From positions 56,120,810-56,184,809 of the forward strand of contig NC_054712.1 in assembly GCF_016097555.1 (NCBI RefSeq): a DNA stretch of 64,000 nucleotides. The letters run 5' to 3'. The DNA is from Gigantopelta aegis (Eukaryota; Mollusca; Gastropoda; Neomphalida; Peltospiridae). Position numbers and translations under genes: made by a program. Shown here one piece after another: positions 45,901-57,900 of this stretch. The notes beneath the pieces were generated by a model. It saw nothing but the letters and a program-made list of their open reading frames with translations. It ran no database searches and was not told where the DNA came from. Position 1 is the stretch's first letter. Each line of letters begins with the position of its first letter.

Positions 45901-48900
45901 GTCACCACTTCATGGGCTACCATTTTCGATTAACAGCAAGGGATCTTTTATATGCACCATCCCACAGACAGGATAGTACATACCACAGCCTTTGCTACAC
46001 CAGTTGTGGAGCACTGGCTGGAACGAGAAATAGCCCCTCTAAGTAAAAGACAACAATAAACAACCTGATTTGCAGTCAGACAAAAGAATGAAACAATGGA
46101 TAAGGGATGTCTTTTTGGATAAAATTTGTTATTTCCATAGTAAAACATTCTGGAAAAGTGATTTTGCTGTGACATCATTATCAAAATGATATCATTAGTC
46201 AATTACATGGTTTACATTAATTGCTCAATATAATCTACACATTTTAATGAACTGTACCTTCTAAAAGAATGACTAACTGTTCAATGACACCTCAGCATGA
46301 ACTGTACGAATGAATTGTACTTTCTTAATGAATGAATGAATTGTACCTTCTTAATGAATGAATGAACTGTACCTTCTTAATGTATGAATAAATTGTACCT
46401 TCTTAATAAATGAATGAACTGTATCTTCTAAATGAAAGCATGAATAAACAAACACATGAACGAATGAATAACTGACTGTTAATGACACCCCAGCATGAAC
46501 TGTACCTTCTTAATGAATGAATAAATGAATGAATGAACTGTACTCTCTTAATGAATGAATAAACGCACAAATGAACGAATGAGTAACTGACTGTTAATGA
46601 CACCCCAGCATGAACTGTACATGTGTACCTTCTTAATGAATGCATGAATGAACAAACGAACGCATGAACGAATGAATAACTGACTGTTTAATGACACCCC
46701 AGCATGAACTGTACCTTCTTAATGAATGAATGAATAAACTGTGCCTTCTTAATGAATGAATGAGAGAATGAACTGTACCTTCTTAATGAATGAATGAACT
46801 GTACCTTCTTAATGAATGAATGAGTGAATGAACTGTATAGTCTTAATGAATGAATAAATGAATGAATGAACTATACCTTCTTAATGAATGAATGAATGAA
46901 TGAATGAATAATAACTGACTGACTGACTGACTGACTAACGACAGCCTAGCCCGACGTGTACCTTCTCGAAGCAGGGTCTGATCTTGAGTGAGACGTTGAT
47001 GAGGATGGCCCGGATGTGTGTCTCGTCAATCTCGGACAGGATGCGCGACAGGCCGCTCATCGCCTCGATCGTGATGTCATCATTCGGGTCCTCCTTGTCG
47101 TCCATACCTGCCATCATCGCCGACAGGATCGTCGTCGAGTATCTCTGGACCTGTCATAGTCAAATATCAGTAAACGTCTGTTACATTCATTACAACGTAA
47201 CGTTTTCCCACTGGTCCAGACGTAGCAATGGGAGTTTGTTCATTTGTCGATGAACGTAAAAATTATGTTGTCAGGGAACATCACATCTTATGATCTCATT
47301 TTATATGGGCAAGTTGTCTTATTGAGCGTTATTGTTTGTGGATGAAAAATAATTCAAAATAAAGTGTGAAGTTTTAGTGTTATTATTGGCATGTATGATA
47401 CAAATTCAAGTATAAGGATTGTCTATTGTCTCTTATTTCTTTTACGTTCATCTGGGTATGAACAACAAAAATCCTCCGCAATCTTATGTGAGAACGGCTT
47501 TACCGATTCACACAGTTTACAGATGATTTTCTTTGTTCATACCCCAATGAATGTAAAAGAAATAACAGACAATCCTTAAATATATGAAATACAGTGAAAA
47601 ACACAGTACATTTGATTTATTTCAAATTGGAGTTAAGTCGATTTTTTTTACTTATTAGGTTTTGCCTCATTAAGTAGGGTAAATTAAATGATAAAATGTT
47701 TGAAATGTCTTTCCTGTATTTATTTGTAATGGCGCAATGTAGTCCAGAAGCCAGCACTAAAATGGCAGTAGCTTCTAGAGATTACAGTTTGTTTTATTTA
47801 ACGACACCACTAGAGCACACTGATTTATTAATTATTGGCTATTGGATGTCAAAGCTAGAGATTACCGATGATACTACAACTATAGATTGATTACATCTTA
47901 GCAGGTCTTCAGTTTGAAATCATTTGTTACCTCAAAGTAAGAACAAATCAGTTGTTAATAAATATGAAAGTTTACTATTGGTGAAGTACAATTTCCTTGA
48001 TTTTCTCTTAACATATAAATCATATATCATTAGCAGGCTTTGAAGTTTACCATGAATCATGGCAACAATGGCAAGTGCCGAAATTGCCCTCCTTACTTGC
48101 CATTATGCCCCACAAATTGGATGTTGTCGATGATAAGGAAAGTGATGAACTATGCACCATGCACTAACATATATACATGTAGTATGTGGTGCATGCAAGA
48201 AATAGTAACGGTATCATTGGTAATATGATCAAACATATCTATATATCTGACAAATTTAAAGCAAGTTGCCCTTTAACCACTTCATAAAGGATACGTTTGC
48301 CTTGATGCCTCTCCAACTTGCCTTAGTGCCTTAATTTCTGTTATTAAACTAAAGGCAACACTTACTGCACCAACAGAATTAAAAAATCAACCCTGCGTCA
48401 TAAAGAAACTGTGCTGAAAAGAATATCAGTTTGTAACAAAGTGACAAATCACACACTGCCAGGAAGTAAATCTCCTGTAACAAAGTGACAAATCACACAC
48501 CGTCAGGAAGTAAATCTCTTGTAACAGAGTGACAAATCACACACCGCCAGGAAGTAAATCTCTTGTAACAGAGTGACAAATCACACACCGCCAGGAAGTA
48601 AATCTCTTGTAACAGAGTGACAAATCACACACCGCCAGGAAGTAAATCTCTTGCAACAGAGTGACAAATCACACACCGCCAGGAAGTAAATCTCTTGTAA
48701 CAAAGTGACAAATCACACACCATCAGGATCTAAATCTCTTGTCACAAGCATTCACAGAGTACTGCTGAAGCTATACATGTCCCTTACTGACACCAACAAA
48801 TTTCTTTCGTTTCTTTTTCTTTTTACTTATTTTCCTGCTTATATCCAATTAAAGTTCAAGCACGCTGTCCTGGGCACACACCTCAGGTATCTAGGCTGTC

Positions 48901-51900
48901 TGTCCAGGACAGTGGGTTAGTTGTTAGTTGTTAGTAGTTTGTGAGAGAGATGGTGTATAGTGGTCTTACACCAACCCATTGAGTCATTAAAACTCACTCT
49001 GGGTGGGAGCTGGTATTGGGCTATGAATCCTGTGCCTACCAGCCTTATGTCCGATGGCATAACCACGACACCACTGAAGCCGGTCAACAAATTTGATTAT
49101 CTCTTAAGTTCAAGGGCCATAACTCTAACAAAAATGGATAAATTGCCATCTGTAACAGTTCATGATGATCGCAATATAAAAACATTCATCTCAGTACCTT
49201 CAGGCACTGAAAAAAGAGTCTGGAAAACTAATTTTCATACATGTATCTCCTAAAATTAAGTGCCATAACACTGAGAAAAGTGGGTAAATTGCCATTAAAG
49301 TAAAACTTGATCTGTAATAGTACATTATAAAGTCATACACAAACTTTCAGCTCAGTATCTTGAGGCACTGGGGAAAAACCAAGTCGGGAAATTTATTTTT
49401 CATATCTCCTAAGTTGAAGGGCCATAATTCTATAAATAAATAGGTAAATAATAATAAAAGTCAGACTTAATCTGTAACAGTACATGATAAAGCTATAAAT
49501 AAAATAAAAACAAATTTCTATACCTCCTAAGATGAAGAGCCATAACTGGGTAAATCATCACGAAAGTCAAAATTTCAGTTCAATATATCAAGGCATTGTG
49601 AAAAAAACACCCAGAAAACTATATGTATATGTGGGACAGACAGATAGACGGACAGATGGACAGACAGACAAAGAAACAGGCTTGACAGACACAGAGACAG
49701 ACAGACAGACAGAGACAGATAGACAGATAGACAAACAGATACAGAGACAAACAGACTTGACAGGCAGGCAGGCAGGCAGACAAACAGACTTGACAGGCAG
49801 ACAGAAGGATGGAGATGAAATCTATAGTCCCCTCCAATAAGTAATTCACCTGATCTTTGCCGACGCTGGCTATGTTTCCGAGTCCCCGGACACACAACAT
49901 ACGCACGATGTGTGAGGAGTCGACGAGGCGTCCCAGTAGGCCGTTCATGATCAGTTCCACCAGGTAGTCATCGCCAGCACACCGCTGGTTGATCAGCTGA
50001 AACCAGGCAGAAGACGAATATTTATTTTTAATAATTACCTCCAAACATTTTAAATGGAACCAGGCAGGAAAGGAATACTTATCTTTAATGATTACCTCCG
50101 CACATTTTAAATGAAACCAGGCAGGACAGGAATATTTATATTTATGTTTTTATTTTTAGTTACTTTAATTTGACACCCAATTGATGAATTAGAAAAACCC
50201 AGAAAGCAAAAGAACCTTAACATTTTATATTTAATGATTCTTCAACAATTTTTAACTATTGTCAGTTTGGAATTTTTATTTTTACATTTACCTTATCCTG
50301 ACACCCAACAGCCGAATGAAATGTGAAAGGAAAAGAACCGGAAGTTTATGTTTAATGATTTCCTTAGCACATTTTAAACTATGTTCGCTTGGCAGTTTTA
50401 TTCTTGCATTTACCTTAGTTTGACACCCAATAGCCAAATGAAGGAAGGAAAGAAACAAGGAAACGTTTTATTTAACAATGCACTCAACACATTTTATTTA
50501 CGGTTATATGGAATACTCAACACATTTTATTTACGGTTATATGGAATAGAATAGAAATGTTTTATTTAACAACGCACTTAACACATTTTATTTACGGTTA
50601 TATGGCGTCAGACATATGGTTAAGGACCACACAGATATTGAGAGGAAACCTGCTGTCGCCACTTCATGGGCTAGGGATCTTTTATATGCACCATCCCACA
50701 AAAAAGGTAGTACATACCATGGCCTTTGATATACCAGTCATGGTGCACTGGCTGGAATGAGAAATAGCCTAATGGGTCCACCGATGCGGATCGATCCCAG
50801 ACTGGCTGGAATGAGAAATAGCCTAATGGGTCCACCGATGGGGATCGATCCCAACTGGCTGGAATGAGAAATAGCCTAATGGGTCCACCGATGGGGATCG
50901 ATCCCAGACTGACTGCGCATCGAGTGAGCGCTTTACCACTGGGCTACGTCCTGCCCCAATAACCGAATGAAACCAGAAAGTAAAAGAACCTTATATTTAA
51001 TAACACCTCAGCAAACCAGGAAGTAAAAGAACCGTATATTTAATAACACCTCAGCAAACCAGGAAGTAAAAGAACCGTATATTTAATAACACCTCAGCAA
51101 ACCAGGAAGTAAAAAAACCTTATATTTAATAACACCTCAGCAAACCAGGAAGTAAAAGAACCGTATATTTAATAACAACTCAGCAAACCAGGAAGTAAAA
51201 GAACCTTATATTTAATAACACCTCAGCAAACCAGGAAGTAAAAGAACCTTATATTTAATAACACCTCAGCAAACCAGGAAGTAAAAGAACCGTATATTTA
51301 ATAACACCTCAGCAAACCAGGAAGTAAAAGAACCGTATATTTAATAACACCTCAGCAAATTACAGGGATGTGAGAGGGGCTGGAACAAAAAAGCTTACTG
51401 CTCACCTTCTTTCTTCCCAAGTCGAACAAAGGCTTTCATATAGCATATCCTGGATATTGGACAAAACTGGCCAATCGCAACGAAGCTGACAAAATCCAGC
51501 CAAGGGAATGTACTAATACTACTTGTGATTGCGTGATACTACTTTCGTTTTTTAGTTTTAGCTTTTCTCTCTCCTTTTTTCCCTTTTTTTTTTAAAGACG
51601 AAATGTAAAAGTGCATTTACATGTTTCCGCATATCTCTCACATCCCTAAAATTATAATTATGCCCAATAGTCAAATTAAATCAGAAAGTAAAAAAACCTT
51701 ATATTTAATGATACCTCAGCAAATTTTAATGATGTCCATTTGGTATTTTTATTTTCACATTTACCTTAGTTTGTCATCCAACAGCCAAATAAAAAAATAA
51801 AAAAACCAGAAAGGAAAAGAACCTTTATATATAACAATTCTTCAACAATTTTTAACTGTTTGTTTGGTGTTTTAATTTTGGCATTTAATTGCCTTAATTT

Positions 51901-54900
51901 GACATCCAACAGCCTAAGTATTTTTTTTTAATACTGGAGTGTCATTAAACAATAATTAATTCAATCATTCATTCTGTTTGATGTCTAACATGTGATTACT
52001 GGGACACTTGTCTAAAGAGGAAACCCACTGCCACCATGCAGGCTACATGTATTCCAGGACTTGAAATTTAATGGCGACACTAATGGCAATTGTCATAGCT
52101 GCAAAATCAGTAGAAACTTCCATAAATGTAGGTATGGGGCTTTACCACTGGATAACAATTATTGTCATGGGTTGAAAGGATAACTTTAGTTTGTTTAATT
52201 TTATGTTTATTAATTGCAAATGTTACCAGTTTAAAACGCCTATAGACAGGTTCATGGCTGTTAACAAAAGTAAAATGTTGTGACTGAAATTTCAAGGTAC
52301 AGGGCATTGCCCTGGTTGGGGGTTTAGATGGCGGATGTCAGTGCCATGATTATATCACCATTCAAAATGGTAGTGTTTTACATGACAATAGTAGTCCACT
52401 TTAAACATGTATTTCTGCCAACCCAAACCCCGTTTTTTTTTTTATTGGACAAAAACATTAATTTGATGGGTCCTACAGTGAACCTATATTAATAAAAATA
52501 GTCCTATTAGGCTGACATTTGCTGGGGTGTTCTTTCACAAGCTACGGACATTTTTTTAAAAAGTTTGCATCATTACTTGATATTATTTAGTTAGGCAAAT
52601 CAAATATTCAAATACATTTACATCGGGTCGCCGTAGTCTTATTGCAAATTGATTATGGTCGTTAAAAATTGGGGTAAAAGCCAATGTCTGATACTGCATT
52701 ACGCTAACGTTGAATAGTCCTCGGTTGATCTTTGTGTCCATTTAACGCAACGCAAAATCTAGCAGTTTTAATACCCCTCTTGCTCGTGTAACGTTTTGTG
52801 ACCATGTCATATTTTACTTTGGGGTCTTTAGTAATACATATATGTTAAAATAAAACGGCAATGACTGGTTGCATACTTTATTAATTAACATTACGTTGCA
52901 CAATAAACCCCCCCCCTCCCCAATTACGTTTTGTCACACATCCCATAATTCCTACTCTCCTTAGTGCACGTTGCGTAGTTCTCGAATGACCCCATTATTC
53001 AATCGTAAATAATAAAGAAGTAACATACCGCTGGTCGGTAAACGTTAATTTTTCACCGGATCAATTTTATTAAGTCTCAATATCAATAATACCCAATCTA
53101 ATAATCTCCCAGCAGAACTATTACATTGTAACAGTGTTCAAACTCGCACGTGCCATTACTTCAAAGGGAGTGAGTAGCACATTTAAATTAGGGGTTTTTT
53201 TCACTTAATTTACAACTATTGTAGTAACGGGGTTTTTTGGTGGGTTTTTTTTTTTGGGGGGGGGGGGTTAATTACAAAAAACGTACCAAACATGATTTTT
53301 AAATAATAATAATAAAATATCTGGGAAAAAAAGTACAAAACATATGTACACACCTTTTTACAAAATAAGATCGTCTGCTTAAAATAGCACAGCAATTGGT
53401 AGTGCAGGATGCACATTAAGTCAATACTTTTACTTTCTACATCCGTAAATAGCGGATTGGACGTGTTGCGATAGATCCCAAATATGTGTTAACGCAAATG
53501 GATGGATTAAAACAAAAAGTTATATTCTTCTACCAAAAATATATTATATCAGACAATGTAGGCATTATTACTAAAAACTACGATACAATAGACTGTATCA
53601 AAACAGGATACACCTAATTTGCATATCCAGGTCAGAGTTGTTCGTCATATGTTCATAATCAATCGGAAAACCAAAACGAAACTTTTTCGATGTCATTTTT
53701 AAAAAAAATATACAATTAGCTAAATTTGTAAAAAAAATTATGAGTTCAAGTGTCCACGGTAAGAGCACCTTTGGGAATCTTTATTGGGAAACTGTTTGGT
53801 TGAAGGGTCTAATTGGGGAAAAGTTTGATATTGGATTGGGAATTTACGTTAGGGGAATGGGGCCGTTCATCGGCCCCAAAATGTATAGTAGTTTATACCC
53901 TGGGATGGATCCCTAAAGGGGGTCAGTGGGGCAAAGAAAACGTCCGAAGCGATCGGGTTGACATTACAGAAACCGAAAACGGCCTAAGTGATTCTCATTT
54001 TAAAAAAAAAAAAAAAAAACCTGACTGAAAAAATAATTTCCACAATTTCTCTGACGACGGAAATCCGTCTCACGACGGACAGTTAACAACCATGCAGGTT
54101 CAAAATTACTGTAGGCGGGTATTTTTCCCATAGCAAAATCCTTTAAAAATTGTTTTAAGTACATGTAAGTAACAATTTCTTAAGTTCACGCTCTGCTACT
54201 CCTGACAGAACAGGAAGGAATTCTACGATATTAAACAAGCTTCCATTTCGTATCATGTTTATGTCCCGAGTGAAATAATTTTCAACTGTTTATTACCCAT
54301 AATCAATATTAATTTATACCACTCCAACTCTTTTAGTTGACGTTTCTGTAAGGTTGTCGTGTGCCAATTGATAACGTCACAATGTGTTACGTCCCACTTG
54401 GCATTCTAGTGGGACATATCACTTAACCAAGATATTTTCAACCATATGGGTAATAATCTATTTTATGCACTTTCGTATACATGTCGGTAGGATAGTACAT
54501 ACCATGGTCTTAGATGTTCCAATTATGGGGCAATGGAGGGGATGGGGATAAAAGCTATCCACAGAGGGCATCAATTCTATAACACATACCTCCTCAAGTG
54601 AATTTCTCGTTCCAGCCAGTGCTCCACAACTGGTGTAACAAAGGCCATGGTATGTACTATCCTGTCTGTGGGATGGTGCATATAAAAAAGATCCTTAGCT
54701 GCTAATCGAAAAGAGTAGCCCATGAAGTGGCGACTGCGGGTTTCCTCTCTCAATATCTGTGTGGTCCTTAACCATATGTCTGACTCCATATAACCGTAAA
54801 TAAAATGTGTTGAGTGCATCGTTAAATAAAACATTTCCTTCCTTCATTCCACAGGTGAGCACTCTACCATTTAGTTATATCCCACCCCAAGAAGGAAAAT

Positions 54901-57900
54901 AACAAATGTGAGATAAGGAGAAACAAGGAGAAGATAAATACCTCTGCGAAAAAAGCCGCTACAACAACCCTCTGAGTGTCATAAATACTAGATAATACTG
55001 AAATCAGGTTAGTGACAATCTTCGATATATGACCGCTTTCATTGGGACTAGATACCAGTATTCTGAAATGAGAAAACAAAATTCAGCTATACATGTATGT
55101 CAATAATAATAAATTAAAAACAAAACAAAACACACAATAAAACATACCCCCTCCTCAAAACCCCCAACCCAAACTGTTAATGATAGGTTTAAATTTAGTA
55201 GAACACTATAAAGCATAAAGTTATAATGGTCATTTAACTGACTGTTGGAATATTGGGAAATGCAATTTGTCAGAGGTCAGGCTGACCATTCATGAAAAAA
55301 GGACACTAATGAACCCAAATGAACAGTCAGGTCAAATGTTCCTACATGGCTTGAACTTAAGAATTTGTCTCCCACGGCAATTTTTTATTTTTTTTAATTT
55401 TCTGTGGGTGAAACGGCCCACCACTGGCAATTTCGCGCCTATTATGGCAATTTTTTAAAAGTTGACATTTACAGCAAATAAATCTGAAATGTTTTGCAAA
55501 AAAGGTTTTTAATTTAACGTCATAACAACAGTTTGTTAAATCTATAATCAAAACTCCTTTCATGGATTTACTTAACGTTAAGAATTATACTCTGCCTTGT
55601 GTAATGTTTCAAATGCGATATGTGATGTAATTTGTGACTCATATATGACGTCAGTAAATAAAAGGCCCTAACTGCAGTAAAAAGATAAAGGGAATTCCCC
55701 ATTTAAACGTTCTGGTCCATATCGCAATACAAAATACATTTATCACACGGTTTCAAAATGTCTTTATCACTATTACAAGACTGAATAGGTATGTAATAAA
55801 AGCATTTAGTCTCTACTTCAAAAAGCGTTATGAATGCATTGGCAGCTGATTTTTGCTGGTGAGAATATCATGCCCCATGCCTCATGCACCCAGGGCTAAC
55901 TCTGGCTCAGCAGAACATTTCATCAAAATAAGAATTAAATTGATAAAATTTCAAAACCCCAGTTATTTTCCAACAAAAATATCAATCATTATACTAAATT
56001 ATTTTGCAAAAATTAGAATATAATTCACCATCCCTGGGCACCCGTCATGAGCACAGCAGCCTGTAGTTGTCAGACATAGTGTCTTCTTCACCAAATCAAC
56101 AAAAGCATATTGCATGTGTGTACCAAGTTTGAGATATTGACCTTGCTAAGACAGTGAAGGCTTCTGGGTATTGCTCTGTATCCTCCATCTTGACAAACAC
56201 TTCTTCCTTCTCCAGACTCTCACACAGGTCGAAACTCTTCGCACGCTGAAGAAACGTCTGAAATGCCTGGACCGCAATCCTGAAAACAACACGTAATCAT
56301 CGACATTACAAACAGTAGTTACCGAATCTTAATACAAATAATAAATAACAGCTACACTGATTTTAGTTTATTAAAATAAAGTAATCCCCCTATAAACCAG
56401 ACACCCATGGGACCATGTAATAAGTCTGGTTTTAAGAGGTATCCAGTATGGAGAAGTTCTGTTCTGTACTGATATTTAAAAGGGACCGTTCCTTTCTATA
56501 CCGATATTTGAAAGGGATCCTTCCTTTCTATACCGATATTTAAAAGGGACCGTTCCTTTCTGTACCGATATTTAAAAGGGACCGCTCCTTTCTGTACCGA
56601 TATTTTAAAGGGACCGTTTCTTTCTGTACCGATATTTAAAAGGGACCGTTTCTTTCTGTACCGATATTTAAAAGGGACCGTTCCTTTCTGTACCGATATT
56701 TAAAAGGGACCGTTCCTTTCTGTACTGATATTTAAAAGGGACCGTTCCTTTCTGTACTAATATTTAAAAGGGACCGTTCCTTTACATACCGATATTTAAA
56801 AGAGTCCATGAAAACCTTCAAGTTTTGAGGAAATTCAGGTCCAGTTTAGAGGAAGGGTTTCACTGTATATATTACTTTTTAATGTTCAGGCTGGCTTTTA
56901 AAAAATTTTTTTTTTTTTTTTTTTTTTTATATTTGGGGATGGGCGGTTGTGAATCTCTCAAATTAATGTTAAAACAGTTTCAAATAGTAATCAATCAAAC
57001 TGATCTGGTAGCTCTTATCCTTCAACTTATTGTGCTGTCAACCTTCACATCTCAGTCATTCTGTCAACCTTCACATCCCAGTCCTTATCCGAATGAATGT
57101 TTAATGACACCCCTGCACTCTCCAAATGTGACAGATGTGTGTAATATTTAATGCAAGTAACACCAAACTGCCCTATTTTATAGGCATAAATGCTGAAAAC
57201 AATTACTTCAGAAACACCAAAACCACTAAGTCCCCAAACCTATGGCATACCAGTTGTGTGAGCAAATCTAGGGGAAAAAGTCACAGGTAAAAACGTCACA
57301 ACTTTTAATTAAAAAATATATTAGGCAATGAAAGGCAGATCAAACAAATTTTGTCGATGTTCTTTGTTTTCAATATTGGTGGTTTAAGCGGACGTTCCAC
57401 CTGATGCCACGGAAAAATTCTGCCAGTCTTGCGGTCCTCAAGACGATCGATACACAAGATGCCATATTCAATACTCTGCTAAACCAATACATTTTGTTAT
57501 ATAAAAATTGTGACTTTTTTCATGTGATTTTTTTTTCCTATACAAAATTGTGACTTTTTTTCCCCCGCCACCGTGTGAGCAGCAGTTTGTACAAACAGTA
57601 CACCTACTCACCTGCTGGCCGAGAGAGGTTTAGTTTCTATTTTAGAAACGCCTTTCTTCTTGTCCTTCGACTTCGATTCTGAGGGGGCTCAAGCTACAAG
57701 ATCAAACAAGACACAGAAACATTGAACAATTGATCAGTTAGTGGAGCTTTTTATTAAAGGTTAACGTTATGGTAAAACGGTTAACTGTGAGATATATGTT
57801 TAAATCTGCTTTACTGTACACTTTGTATAATGAGAAACAAGTGGTATTCCTACTTTTGCTTTTATATAAATGCTGCAAAGCATCCTTAAAAACACCTATG

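Noticed and set aside
49575..50044. Minus-strand frame of 141 codons covering MROH1 exon E
   Set aside because: Only 49850-49996 is exon. The rest reads through the donor into an (ACAG)n repeat (Cys/Leu/Ser-rich).
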